A stretch of 64,000 nt of DNA. Source: Virgisporangium aurantiacum. Lineage in GTDB: Bacteria; Actinomycetota; Actinomycetes; Mycobacteriales; Micromonosporaceae. The notes beneath the pieces were generated by a model, which did not search any database, was not told the origin of the DNA, and saw only the letters and a list, made by a program, of their open reading frames with translations. Shown here one piece after another: positions 33,203 to 41,943 of the stretch; within the stretch, counting starts at the first letter, position 1, and every line of letters starts with the position of its first letter. The stretch lies in contig NZ_BOPG01000012.1 of assembly GCF_016863635.1 (NCBI RefSeq), forward strand, positions 736,908 through 800,907, in the 5' to 3' direction. The position numbers and the translations under genes were made by a program.

Positions 33203-34183
33203 TCAGGGTTCGCCGATGGTGATCACGACGGCGCCCAGCCGCTGCTCGGTCTCGACCCGGCGGTGGGCGTCGGCCGCTTCCGACATCGGGTAGACCCGGT
33301 CGACGATTGACCGGATCTTGTCGGCTTCGATCAGCTCGGTGAGAGTCGCCAGGGCCTCCGTTGTTTCGGGGGCGAAGGCCACGGTGACGGTCTTGTCGGT
33401 GAAACGGGTGGTCAGCACCGAGCGGACGAGCACCGACAGGCGGGGATTGCCGTTGAGATAGCGCCCGCCCGGGTTGAGCATGCCGATGAGACGGCGGTAC
33501 GGGCTCGCCGGGACCATGTCGAAGATGACGTCGAACCTGCGACCCGCGGTCGTGACGTCGTCGGTGGTGTAGTCGATGAAGTCGCCGGCTCCGAGGCGTC
33601 GGACGAGGCTCTCCTTGATCCCGTGGTCGACGGCGGTGACCTGCGCACCCATCGAGTTGGCGAGCTGGACGGCATGGGCGCCGATGCTGCCACCGGCCCC
33701 GAGGATCAGCACCTGCTCCCCGGGCCGGATAGCCGCGCGCCGCATGAAGTGCAGCGCGTTGAGGCCGCCGAGCGGGACGGCGGCGGCCTCGTCGAACGTC
33801 ATGTTCCGTGGCTTGGGTGCGATGGCGGCGCGCTCGGAAAGGGCGACGTACTCGCCGTAGCCGCCCAGACGCAGGCCGGCGGAGCCGTAGACCTGGTCGC
33901 CCGGTGCGAAGCGGGTGACCCGCGCGCCCACCGACACCACCTCACCCGCGAAGTAGCCGCCCAGGATGCGCCGTCTCGGCCTGCTGACCCCGACCGCGAT
34001 CCGCAGCGGCAACCAGAACCACTTCACCGAGTACCGGAAGCTCCTGAACTCGCAGTCGGACTTGGTCGCCTCGGCCGCCCGCACCCTGATCAGGACCTCC
34101 CGGTCGCCCGGGACCGGGGTGGGCACGTCCGCCAGGCGCAGAACGTCGGGCTCTCCGTAGCGGGTGTAGATGACGGCCTTCAC
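33203..34183 (-). CDS. MDR-family NAD(P)-dependent quinone oxidoreductase-like enzyme
   Basis: 326 residues from GTG 34183. It has a GroES-like N-terminal domain (MKAVIYTRYGEPDVL, GYFAGEVVSVGARVTRFAPGDQVYG) and a nucleotide-binding domain with VLILGAGGSIGAHAVQLA. The catalytic and structural zinc cysteines of alcohol dehydrogenases are absent, so it is of the zeta-crystallin/quinone reductase type. The late segment TLTELIEADKIRSIVDRVYP is also family-typical. The substrate is unknown. It lies 32 bp after the NmrA-like gene and probably forms an operon with it. Confidence 0.88.
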   Translation of the reverse strand: MKAVIYTRYGEPDVLRLADVPTPVPGDREVLIRVRAAEATKSDCEFRSFRYSVKWFWLPLRIAVGVSRPRRRILGGYFAGEVVSVGARVTRFAPGDQVYGSAGLRLGGYGEYVALSERAAIAPKPRNMTFDEAAAVPLGGLNALHFMRRAAIRPGEQVLILGAGGSIGAHAVQLANSMGAQVTAVDHGIKESLVRRLGAGDFIDYTTDDVTTAGRRFDVIFDMVPASPYRRLIGMLNPGGRYLNGNPRLSVLVRSVLTTRFTDKTVTVAFAPETTEALATLTELIEADKIRSIVDRVYPMSEAADAHRRVETEQRLGAVVITIGEP

Positions 34184-34215
34184 GACGTCATCGGATCGGC
34201 TCGTGGGCCGTGCTG

Positions 34216-35055
34216 TCAAACGCGGAACGCCTCGACGTTGCGGGCCAGCCAGTCGGCGAAGGTGCGGGCGGGTCGGCCGAGGACGCGCTCGACGTCCGGG
34301 CTGATCCGCTGCTCCCGCGGAGTCGGCGCGCCGAGGATCGCCAACGTGCCGTCGGCGACGGGCTCCGGCATGAACGTGACCATCTGGGCGCGGGCCTCCG
34401 CCGCCGACTGCTCCACGAACCGCACCGGCTCCCCCAGCGCCGCCGCGATCGCCGCCGCCCGCTGGCGGGGCGTGCTCACCTCCGGCCCGGTGAGTTCGTA
34501 GACCTGGCCGGCATGCCGGCCGTCGCGCATCGCCGCCGCCACCACGTCGGCGATGTCGGCCGGGTCGACCACGGGGACGCCCACGTCGCCGAACGGTGCC
34601 GCGACCGTGCGCGCCGTCCGCACCGACTCCGCCCACGCGAACGCGTTGGACGCGAACCCACCCGGCCGCAGCAGCACCCAATCCAGACCCGAACCGCGCA
34701 CGGTGTCCTCCAGGACGCGCAGCGGGGCGTGCGACACCGAGTCCGGCCGGGTGCCGGCGGCCTGCGAGGAGAGCAGGACCACCCGCCGCACCCCGCCGGC
34801 CTTCACGACGTCGAGGATCGCCGGCCCGTCGAGGTGCGCCCCGGCGCCGGAGACCAGCAGGAAGAACGCCTCGGCACCGGACACCACCGGGCGCAGGCTC
34901 TCCGGGTCGGCCAGGTCGGCCCGATGGTGCGTGACGCCCGCCGGCATTTCCGCCGGTGCGTTGCGCGAGACCGCGCGCACGTCCGCGCCGGACTCAGCCA
35001 GCGCCCGCACGAGCGACCGTCCCACGTTGCCCGTCGCTCCCGTGACCACGAACAT
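34216..35055 (-). CDS. NmrA-like NAD(P)H-binding / SDR-type protein
   Basis: 279 residues. The N-terminal FVVTGATGNVGRSLV is the GxxGxxG nucleotide-binding motif of atypical short-chain reductases. VVLLSSQAAG and WVLLRPGGFASN match the NmrA/QorB-like group, which includes NAD(P)H:quinone oxidoreductases and redox sensors. AAGAGGTGG lies 4 bases before the ATG. It is divergent from the HxlR regulator, which is the usual neighbour and controller of such enzymes, and is followed by the MDR reductase. A role in handling quinones or electrophiles is inferred. Confidence 0.88.
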   Translation of the reverse strand: MFVVTGATGNVGRSLVRALAESGADVRAVSRNAPAEMPAGVTHHRADLADPESLRPVVSGAEAFFLLVSGAGAHLDGPAILDVVKAGGVRRVVLLSSQAAGTRPDSVSHAPLRVLEDTVRGSGLDWVLLRPGGFASNAFAWAESVRTARTVAAPFGDVGVPVVDPADIADVVAAAMRDGRHAGQVYELTGPEVSTPRQRAAAIAAALGEPVRFVEQSAAEARAQMVTFMPEPVADGTLAILGAPTPREQRISPDVERVLGRPARTFADWLARNVEAFRV

Positions 35056-35108
35056 GTTCCACCTCTTGGCTAGATGACCATCGTCCCGGGCGACGCTACT
35101 ATCCTCGG

Positions 35109-35123
35109 TATATTAGGTACCTA
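35109..35123 (+). promoter_or_regulatory. HxlR promoter -10 element and operator palindrome
   Basis: TATATT (35109-35114) runs into a perfect 10-bp palindrome TAGGTACCTA (35114-35123), with CCTC/GAGG outer arms (35103-35106 and 35124-35127). The palindrome covers the expected transcription start of hxlR and lies about 60 bp from the divergent NmrA-like start, as expected for an autoregulatory HxlR operator. Confidence 0.5.
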
Positions 35124-35130
35124 GAGGAAA

Positions 35131-35488
35131 GTGGCTATCCGGATGGATCCCGAGCAGGCCTGCCCCATCGCACCCGTGGTCGACATCGTGTTCAGCCGGT
35201 GGACCACACCGATCCTGTGGGCGCTCCACGAGTTCGGGCGGCAACGCTTCGTCGAACTGGAGCGGCGGCTCACCACGATCACGCCGAAGGTGCTCACCCA
35301 GCGGCTGCGCCAGTTGGAGCGCGACGGCCTGATCACCCGCACCTACCACGCGGAGATGCCGCCGCGGGTCGAGTACGAGATCAGCGACCTCGGCCGCAGC
35401 CTCGGCCCGCTGTTCCACCACCTGGCGACCTGGAGCACCGAGCACCTGCCGCACGTCGACAAGGCACGGGAGACATACGACAGCCGGG

Positions 35489-35496
<8 letters not shown>
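35131..35496 (+). CDS. HxlR family transcriptional regulator
   Basis: 121 residues from GTG 35131; an ATG four codons later is an alternative. The sequence is a typical HxlR winged helix: CPIAPVVDIVFSRWTTPILWAL, LTTITPKVLTQRLRQLERDGLI, YEISDLGRSL. Cys11 near the N terminus is at the position used by redox- or quinone-sensing HxlR/HypR proteins. It is divergent from the NmrA-like reductase, which suggests it senses electrophiles and controls that operon. Its last codons overlap the argG promoter. Confidence 0.92.
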
Positions 35497-36990
<1,494 letters not shown>

Positions 36991-36997
<7 letters not shown>

Positions 36998-37017
36998 CGG
37001 CACTGGCGCGGCCTCAG
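36991..37017. terminator. Hairpin between argG and the convergent membrane protein gene
   Basis: CTGAGGCCG (36991-36999) pairs with CGGCCTCAG (37009-37017) around a 9-base loop. There is no T-run on either side, so it would act as a G/C-rich actinobacterial-type terminator for both strands. The stop codon of the minus-strand gene lies in the right arm. Confidence 0.55.
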
Positions 37018-37703
37018 GGCGGGTCCGGGCTTCGGCCCGGCACCGCCAGCGCGACGTTGGTCATGCCCACCAGGGCCAGGCCCCCGGTCGCCAGCCAGAA
37101 CCCGATTCCGAACCGGAAGAGATCGCGGACGCCCGGGTAGTACTCCCAGCTCCGGATCGGCTCGCCCGCCGCCGACGGGTCGGAGCCGGTGACGCCCCGC
37201 CGGAGCACCTCGGCCACCAGTTCGGTGGCCTGTTCCCGGGCGAGCAGCGTGGCCGCGAGCAGGGCCAGGCCGCCCGTCAGCGCCAGCCCGGCGGTGATCG
37301 CCGCGCGCCGCCGGGTCACCCCGGATGCCGCCACCGCGAGCGCGGCCACCACCAGAACCAGCGCGGCCCACCCGAACGGTTGCGGGCGCAGCGGCGACGG
37401 CCGGTCGCCGAGCAGGTCGACCACCTCGGCGTCGCTGAGCCGCCGGGGCGGGCTCGTCGCGTCGTCGGCCCACGCCACGTCCGGCCGGCCGCCGGTGAGG
37501 ATGTCGGTGCCGGTCCAGGTGACCCGCCACGTTTTACGCAGCTCCGCCGCGTCGGCGCCGGTGGCCTCGTCGCCCGAGCACGACGCGCTCAGGAACGGCA
37601 GGAGCACGCAGAGCAGGACACCGGCCAGCCCGACCGGGCTGCCGAAGCGGCGCACCCCGTCGCGGCCACGGCGTCGTCTGGAAGCGATCGCGTCGGACTC
37701 CAT
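37014..37703 (-). CDS. Membrane protein of unknown function
   Basis: 229 residues. A basic N terminus (RRRRGRDGVRRFG) leads into a helix (GLAGVLLCVLLPFLSASCSG). A soluble segment (about 45-105) comes next, followed by two helices (GWAALVLVVAALAVAASG, AAITAGLALTGGLALLAATLLA) and a last one near the C terminus (FGIGFWLATGGLALVGMTNVAL). No enzymatic motif is seen. TAGCAT ends 7 bases before the ATG, so it is probably leaderless. It is convergent with argG and shares a hairpin with it. Confidence 0.6.
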   Translation of the reverse strand: MESDAIASRRRRGRDGVRRFGSPVGLAGVLLCVLLPFLSASCSGDEATGADAAELRKTWRVTWTGTDILTGGRPDVAWADDATSPPRRLSDAEVVDLLGDRPSPLRPQPFGWAALVLVVAALAVAASGVTRRRAAITAGLALTGGLALLAATLLAREQATELVAEVLRRGVTGSDPSAAGEPIRSWEYYPGVRDLFRFGIGFWLATGGLALVGMTNVALAVPGRSPDPP

Positions 37704-37734
37704 CGACCCGATGCTATGGCACGCGGAGCCGGCC

Positions 37735-38571
37735 TCAGCCGCGGAGGAACGTCAGGAGCGCCTCGTTGAACTCGTCCGAGTGGCTGATGTTGCACCCGTG
37801 CGGTGCGCCGCGCAGCGCGACGAGTTGGCTGCCGGGGATCGCGGCGTGGGTGCGTGCCGCGGAGCCGTCGAAGGGGACGGTGCTGTCGCCGTCGCCGTGC
37901 AGGACCAGCGTCGGCAGGGTGGCCCGCACCAGGTCGTCGCGGAAGTCGGTGTTGCCGAACGCGGCCAGGCACTCCAGGGCGGGGAGCCGGCCCGCCTCGC
38001 GGCACATGTCCAGCGCCTCCATGCGCTGCGAGTCGGTGACCTTCAGCCGGCCGTCCACCGAGAAGACGTCGGTGACGAACCGGTCGTAGAAGGCTTCCCG
38101 GTTCGCGGTCAGCGACGCGGTCATCTTCGCCGCCGTCGCCATGCGCATCGGGCCCTCCCGGTTGTTCGGCGTCCGCATCAGGTACGGGGTGACCGATGCC
38201 GCGAACACCACGCTGCGCAGCCGCAGCCGGCCGTAGTCCCCGAGGTAGCGGGCGACCTCGCCGCCGCCCATCGAGAAGCCGACCAGGGTGGTGTCGTGGA
38301 GGTCCAGCTCGGTGAGGATGGCGTGCAGGTCCTCGGCCAGCGTGTCGTACGAGTAACCGGTCAGGGGCTTGTCGCTGCGGCCGAACCCCCGCCGGTCGTA
38401 GGTGACGGCCCGGTACCCGGCCTTCCGCAGTGCCGGCACCTGGTACATCCACGACCGGCCGGTGAGCGGCCAGCCGTGGATGAGAACGACGGGGCGGCCG
38501 GTGCCGCCGGTGTCGTCGACGTGAACGGTGGTGTTCCTGAGCACGCCGCGGTGCACGACGATCTCCCCCAT
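37735..38571 (-). CDS. Alpha/beta hydrolase, non-heme haloperoxidase type
   Basis: 278 residues. The sequence follows cofactor-free chloroperoxidases/esterases: VVLIHGWPLTGRSWMYQVPAL, YDRRGFGRSDKP, and the nucleophile elbow GFSMGGGE with Ser100. The acid is Asp229 (HGDGDSTVPF) and the base His258 (GAPHGCN), the same spacing as characterised haloperoxidases. It probably acts as an esterase or perhydrolase in the cytoplasm. It ends 28 bp from the FAD monooxygenase gene start side (38600) on the same strand and may be co-expressed with it. Confidence 0.9.
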   Translation of the reverse strand: MGEIVVHRGVLRNTTVHVDDTGGTGRPVVLIHGWPLTGRSWMYQVPALRKAGYRAVTYDRRGFGRSDKPLTGYSYDTLAEDLHAILTELDLHDTTLVGFSMGGGEVARYLGDYGRLRLRSVVFAASVTPYLMRTPNNREGPMRMATAAKMTASLTANREAFYDRFVTDVFSVDGRLKVTDSQRMEALDMCREAGRLPALECLAAFGNTDFRDDLVRATLPTLVLHGDGDSTVPFDGSAARTHAAIPGSQLVALRGAPHGCNISHSDEFNEALLTFLRG

Positions 38572-38599
38572 GATCCAGGTATGCCCTGGTGACGCCGCC

Positions 38600-40021
38600 C
38601 TACACCCCGGCGCGGGCGGGCTGTCCGACCAGTGCGGCGAGCGCGGTCCGCACCTCGGCCGGCTCTGCTGTGCGTCCGAAAATCTTTGCCACGTACCCGT
38701 CGGGCCGGACCAGGACGATCTCGCCAGCTGAGGCCACCGCGCGCACCCGGTCGCCCCAGCCCTCGGGGGCGGTGCCACCGACGAGCACGAACCGGCCGCC
38801 CCGCAGGTGCTCGTAGAGCCGCGTGCCGTCGGCCAGGTCGAGGTCCGGCATGCGGCTGCCGACCCGCGGGTCCTCGCCGCGCGGCGCCGCGTACCGGAAC
38901 CCGATGGCCGAGATCCGGCCGGTGAGCCGGCGCCGGATCGCCGGCACGCGCAGCGCGAGACCGCCGACGACGCCGCGGACCGCGCGGCCGACGCGCGAGC
39001 GCAGCATCGCCATCCGGATCATCGTGCCGCTGATCCGCAGCACCTCCGCGCCGACCGGGTGCCGCTCGGCCTGGTACGTGTCGAGCAGCGTCTCCGGGGC
39101 ACCCCGGAGCACGGCGGCCAGTTTCCAGCTCAGGTTCGCGGCGTCCTGGAGGCCGGTGTTCATGCCCATCCCGCCCGCCGGCGAGTGGACGTGCGCGGCG
39201 TCGCCGGCCAGGAACACCCGGCCGACGCGGTACTCGGCGACCTGCCGCTCGTCGCTGTGGAAGCGCGACAGCCAGCGCGCCTCGGAGATGCCGAAGTCGG
39301 TGCCCAGCGCCCGCCGGGTGATGGCCCGGACCTCGTCCAGTTCCAGCGGGGTGTCGTCGGAGACGTCGCTGCGGCGGTCCCAGGCGAAGATCCGGTACCA
39401 GCCGTCGCCGAACGGGGCGAGGAACACGAACTCGGAGCCGTTGCCGTCGACCGTCAGCGTGTCCGGCGGGGTCTCCCGCAGCCGCACGTCCGCCAACATG
39501 ATCGACTTCAGCACCGACCTGCCGGGGAAGGCCTGGCCGAGCGACCGGCGCACCGCGCTGTGGAAGCCGTCGGCGCCGACCAGGTAGTCCGCCCGGTACG
39601 TGCGGTCCTCGGTGATCACCGAGACGCCGGTGGCGTCCTGGTGGACGTCGACGACCGTCGTGCCGTACTCGATCGTGACGCCGGCCGCGACCGCGCGGGC
39701 CAGCAGCACCCGCTCCACGTTGTACTGCGCGGTGACCAGCATGTACGGGAACCGGCCGGGCAGGCGACCGAGGTCGACGTGCACCCGCTCGAAGAGCCGG
39801 ATGTCGGAGACGTGGCCGGCGCCGGTCCGGTCGAGCTCCTCGACCAGGCCGCGGGCGTCGAGCACCTCCAGCGTGCGGGCGTGCACGGCGAACGCGCGGG
39901 ACAGGTTCGAGACCCGTCCGTCGCGCCGCTCCAGCAGGGTGACGGCGACGCCCGCCTCGGCGAGGTCGCCGGCGAGGAGCAGTCCGGTGGGGCCCGCGCC
40001 CACCACGATCACGTGCGACAT
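38600..40021 (-). CDS. FAD-dependent aromatic monooxygenase (PheA/TfdB family)
   Basis: 473 residues from ATG 40021, preceded by GGAGG. FAD-binding VVGAGPTGLLLAGDLAEAG is at the N terminus, the DG-type motif YLVGADGFHSAVRR near 165, and GDAAHVHSPAGGMGMNTGLQDA near 280. The C-terminal thioredoxin-like domain of the phenol hydroxylase family is short here. Members hydroxylate phenols, polyketides or antibiotics using NAD(P)H. It is divergent from a TetR regulator and the space between holds several paired palindromes, so induction by a substrate such as an antibiotic or aromatic compound is likely. Confidence 0.9.
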   Translation of the reverse strand: MSHVIVVGAGPTGLLLAGDLAEAGVAVTLLERRDGRVSNLSRAFAVHARTLEVLDARGLVEELDRTGAGHVSDIRLFERVHVDLGRLPGRFPYMLVTAQYNVERVLLARAVAAGVTIEYGTTVVDVHQDATGVSVITEDRTYRADYLVGADGFHSAVRRSLGQAFPGRSVLKSIMLADVRLRETPPDTLTVDGNGSEFVFLAPFGDGWYRIFAWDRRSDVSDDTPLELDEVRAITRRALGTDFGISEARWLSRFHSDERQVAEYRVGRVFLAGDAAHVHSPAGGMGMNTGLQDAANLSWKLAAVLRGAPETLLDTYQAERHPVGAEVLRISGTMIRMAMLRSRVGRAVRGVVGGLALRVPAIRRRLTGRISAIGFRYAAPRGEDPRVGSRMPDLDLADGTRLYEHLRGGRFVLVGGTAPEGWGDRVRAVASAGEIVLVRPDGYVAKIFGRTAEPAEVRTALAALVGQPARAGV

Positions 40022-40035
40022 GTCGGCCTCCTGGG

Positions 40036-40120
40036 TCAACAAGTGTTTGCCAACGTCTGTTGGCATAACGTACAGCGGGCCTCATGGCGTGTCAACACTT
40101 GTTGGCCTACAGTCGTTGGC
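40036..40120. promoter_or_regulatory. Multiple TetR operators between monooxygenase and tetR
   Basis: Two kinds of dyad alternate. GCCAAC-GTCT-GTTGGC (40049-40064) is perfect and GCCTAC-AGTC-GTTGGC (40105-40120) is a one-mismatch copy; both are followed by AT, and the second abuts the tetR ATG. CAACA-N2-TGTT-type boxes lie at 40036-40048 and 40091-40104. The arrangement suggests cooperative or dual control of both genes by the TetR protein. Confidence 0.65.
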
Positions 40121-40690
40121 ATGACTTCGGAGACAACGCCGCGCCGGTCCGACGCCACCCGGGCGGCGATCCTGACGGCCGCGCGGGAACGGTTCGCGGC
40201 CGACGGGTACGAGCGGGCGACGATCCGCGCGATCGCCGCCGACGCGCGCATCGACCCGTCGATGGTCATGCGCTACTACGGCAACAAGGAGAAACTGTTC
40301 GCCGCCGCGGCCGAGTTCGACCTCCGCCTCCCCGACCTCGCGGCCGCGCCGCGCGACACGGTCGGCGCCCGGCTCGCCGGCCACCTGGTCGACCGCTGGG
40401 AGAACGACGAGACGCTCATGGCCCTGCTCCGCGCCGGCGTCACCAACCCGGCCGCGGCCGAGCGCATGCGGCAACTGTTCACCGCGCAACTGGGCCCGGC
40501 GGTGGCGGCCCTGGCCACGAACCCGGCCGAGGTCCCGCTGCGGGCCGGCCTGCTCGCGACGCAGGCGCTCGGGTTCGCCCTCACCCGGTACGTGCTCCGG
40601 TTCCCGCCCGTCATCGCCATGGACCGCGCGACGGTCGTCGCCTGGCTCGGCCCGACGCTCCAGCGCTACCTGACCGGCAGCCCGGAATAG
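40121..40690 (+). CDS. TetR family transcriptional regulator
   Basis: 189 residues. The N-terminal DNA-binding domain (RAAILTAARERFAADGYERATIRAIAADARIDPSMVMRYYGNKEKLF) is classical TetR. The C-terminal domain (about 80-189) is of the TetR_C actinobacterial type that binds hydrophobic ligands. It is divergent from the monooxygenase and very likely represses it and itself through the dyads at 40036-40120, one of which touches the start codon. No ribosome binding site is visible. Confidence 0.92.
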   Translation: MTSETTPRRSDATRAAILTAARERFAADGYERATIRAIAADARIDPSMVMRYYGNKEKLFAAAAEFDLRLPDLAAAPRDTVGARLAGHLVDRWENDETLMALLRAGVTNPAAAERMRQLFTAQLGPAVAALATNPAEVPLRAGLLATQALGFALTRYVLRFPPVIAMDRATVVAWLGPTLQRYLTGSPE

Positions 40691-40715
40691 TTCCCGACCT
40701 CTCAGCGATCCACGA

Positions 40716-40800
40716 TGGTGCGGGCGGAGGGAATCGAACCCCCTGAGCCGAAGCAGCCGGGTTACAGCCGACCTCACCTCTCCAACGGTGACGCGCCCGC
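40716..40800 (-). tRNA. tRNA-Tyr (GTA)
   Basis: Read on the minus strand the acceptor GCGGGCG pairs with CGCCCGC. The anticodon loop CTGTAAC gives anticodon GTA, and a long variable arm (GCTTCGGC) fits the class II tRNA-Tyr. The 3' CCA is encoded (40716-40718), unlike the other five tRNAs of the array. Confidence 0.92.
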
Positions 40801-40814
40801 GTGTGATGCATCAG

Positions 40815-40886
40815 GGTGACCGGGGGGAGTCGAACCCGCCGCCGCTGGATCCACAGTCCAGCGCTCTACCGTTGAGCTACGGTCAC
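40815..40886 (-). tRNA. tRNA-His (GTG)
   Basis: The acceptor GTGACCG/CGGTCAC encloses an anticodon loop CTGTGGA with anticodon GTG. The discriminator is C73 as expected for His, but the base before position 1 (40887) is T instead of the G-1 that bacteria normally encode. The T-stem has one C-C mismatch. CCA is not encoded. Only two bases separate it from tRNA-Val. Confidence 0.88.
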
Positions 40887-40888
40887 AG

Positions 40889-40961
40889 TGCCCGCACCTG
40901 GACTCGAACCAGGGACCTTCGGTATGTCGAACCGGTGCTCTCGCCACTGAGCTACGCGGGC
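40889..40961 (-). tRNA. tRNA-Val-like (GAC) with C33
   Basis: The acceptor GCCCGCG/TGCGGGC, D-stem GCTC/GAGC and T-arm CCTGG-TTCGAGT-CCAGG are regular. The anticodon stem-loop CCGGT-TCGACAT-ACCGA gives anticodon GAC but has C where U33 is almost universal, and a C-A mismatch at the base of the stem. CCA is not encoded. It may be a specialised or decaying tRNA-Val. Confidence 0.8.
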
Positions 40962-40981
40962 GGTGTTGTTTCTCTGGTGCG

Positions 40982-41065
40982 CGGAGGAGGTGGGATTCGA
41001 ACCCACGACGGGCGTTTGCCCGTACGCCGCTTCCAACGGCGTCTCCGTAGCCGGCCGGCTCCTCC
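40982..41065 (-). tRNA. tRNA-Ser (GGA)
   Basis: The acceptor GGAGGAG/CTCCTCC, anticodon stem CGCCG/CGGCG with loop TTGGAAG (anticodon GGA), a long variable arm (ACGGGCAAACGCCCGT) and G73 identify a normal class II tRNA-Ser. CCA is not encoded. Confidence 0.93.
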
Positions 41066-41089
41066 AACGTGCTTGACGACAAACATGCG

Positions 41090-41164
41090 TGCCCTCGGCG
41101 CGACTCGAACGCGCACATGACCAGCATCTCGGGCTGGCGCCTCTCCCAATTGGGCTACGAGGGC
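41090..41164 (-). tRNA. tRNA-like gene, anticodon GAG, with C33 and short variable loop
   Basis: The acceptor GCCCTCG/CGAGGGC and T-arm GCGCG-TTCGAGT-CGCGC are perfect. The anticodon arm CCAGC-CCGAGAT-GCTGG gives anticodon GAG (Leu codons) but with C33. The variable region is only about six bases, whereas bacterial tRNA-Leu has a long arm. The charging identity is therefore unclear. CCA is not encoded. Confidence 0.75.
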
Positions 41165-41171
41165 GGAAAAG

Positions 41172-41244
41172 AGCCATCGGTCAGACTCGAACTGACCACC
41201 TCGGTCGTACCAGGACCGCGCTCTCCCAGATGAGCTACGACGGC
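41172..41244 (-). tRNA. tRNA-Thr (GGT)
   Basis: The acceptor GCCGTCG/CGATGGC (one G-T pair), anticodon stem CGGTC/GACCG with loop CTGGTAC (anticodon GGT) and T-arm GTCAG/CTGAC are regular. It is the first gene of the array in the direction of transcription. CCA is not encoded. Confidence 0.92.
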
Positions 41245-41250
41245 ATGAAT

Positions 41251-41293
41251 ACAACAAAAACGCCGCCCGAACCCCGATGCGGGTGGGCGGCGT
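41251..41293 (-). terminator. Terminator-like hairpin directly upstream of the tRNA array
   Basis: On the minus strand ACGCCGCCC (41285-41293) pairs with GGGCGGCGT (41260-41268), followed by TTTTTGTTGT. This is a textbook intrinsic terminator, only 7 bases before tRNA-Thr. No minus-strand gene ends just upstream, so it may attenuate transcription into the array. The remaining bases up to 41470 contain no gene; they should hold the array promoter and that of the membrane protein gene, but I see no convincing hexamer pair. Confidence 0.7.
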
Positions 41294-41470
41294 GAGCGCG
41301 TTCCGGTGCGCTTACGTGTGCCACCCGGTGGTGGTGTGTGCGACAAGTGAATAGGCGAACATGCTCACCACCGTAGACTCCCCCACCCCCGCCGCCAACC
41401 GAATATCCGCTCCGCTCCCTGGCATGAATAGGGGGTTTCCGCGGCGGCGCCGGCCGCGAGGATCATGGCC

Positions 41471-41935
41471 ATGTCTGTTGTTCTCGCCCCGCCGATGCTC
41501 GTGGTCGCACCGCGGCGCACCGCCCCGCCCAGCGTCCACGTGATCGCCGTCCTGCAGTACCTGGGCGGTGTCGCCGCGCTCGCCGCCGGCGCGCTGTTCG
41601 GGTACCTGGCGGTCGTCGCGGGCCGTGACGTCCAGACCGAGGAGGACTTCTTCGACCCCACCACGATCGCGATCGCGTTCGGTGTCCTGGCCGGCGTGCT
41701 GGCGCTGTCGGGTCTGGTCGCGATCCTGCTCGGCCGCAAGGTTCAGCGGGGACGCCAGTGGGCGCGCGTCGTGGTGCTGATGCTGAGCCTCATCAGCGCG
41801 ATCAGCATCGTCGGCTGCATCGTCCTCTACCAGGCGGGCGTGTGGACCGCGATCGGCGTCGCCTACCCGGCGCTGTGCGCGGGGCTGCTCAACACCCGCG
41901 CCGCCCGGTCCTGGTTCCACCTCGGCGACTGGTGA
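41471..41935 (+). CDS. Four-helix membrane protein of unknown function
   Basis: 154 residues from ATG 41471, which is 8 bases after GAGGA; an ATG two codons upstream is too close to that site. Four hydrophobic segments are visible: VHVIAVLQYLGGVAALAAGA, TIAIAFGVLAGVLALSGLVA, VVLMLSLISAISIVGCIVLY and a weaker AIGVAYPALCAGLLN. The pattern resembles many actinobacterial DUF4064/DUF2127-like small membrane proteins. No function can be given. It is divergent from the tRNA array. Confidence 0.7.
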   Translation: MSVVLAPPMLVVAPRRTAPPSVHVIAVLQYLGGVAALAAGALFGYLAVVAGRDVQTEEDFFDPTTIAIAFGVLAGVLALSGLVAILLGRKVQRGRQWARVVVLMLSLISAISIVGCIVLYQAGVWTAIGVAYPALCAGLLNTRAARSWFHLGDW

Positions 41936-41943
41936 TCCCGGGG

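Noticed and set aside
40774..41346. Several short open frames on both strands
   Set aside because: The region is explained by six tRNA genes and a hairpin; the frames run through tRNA stems.
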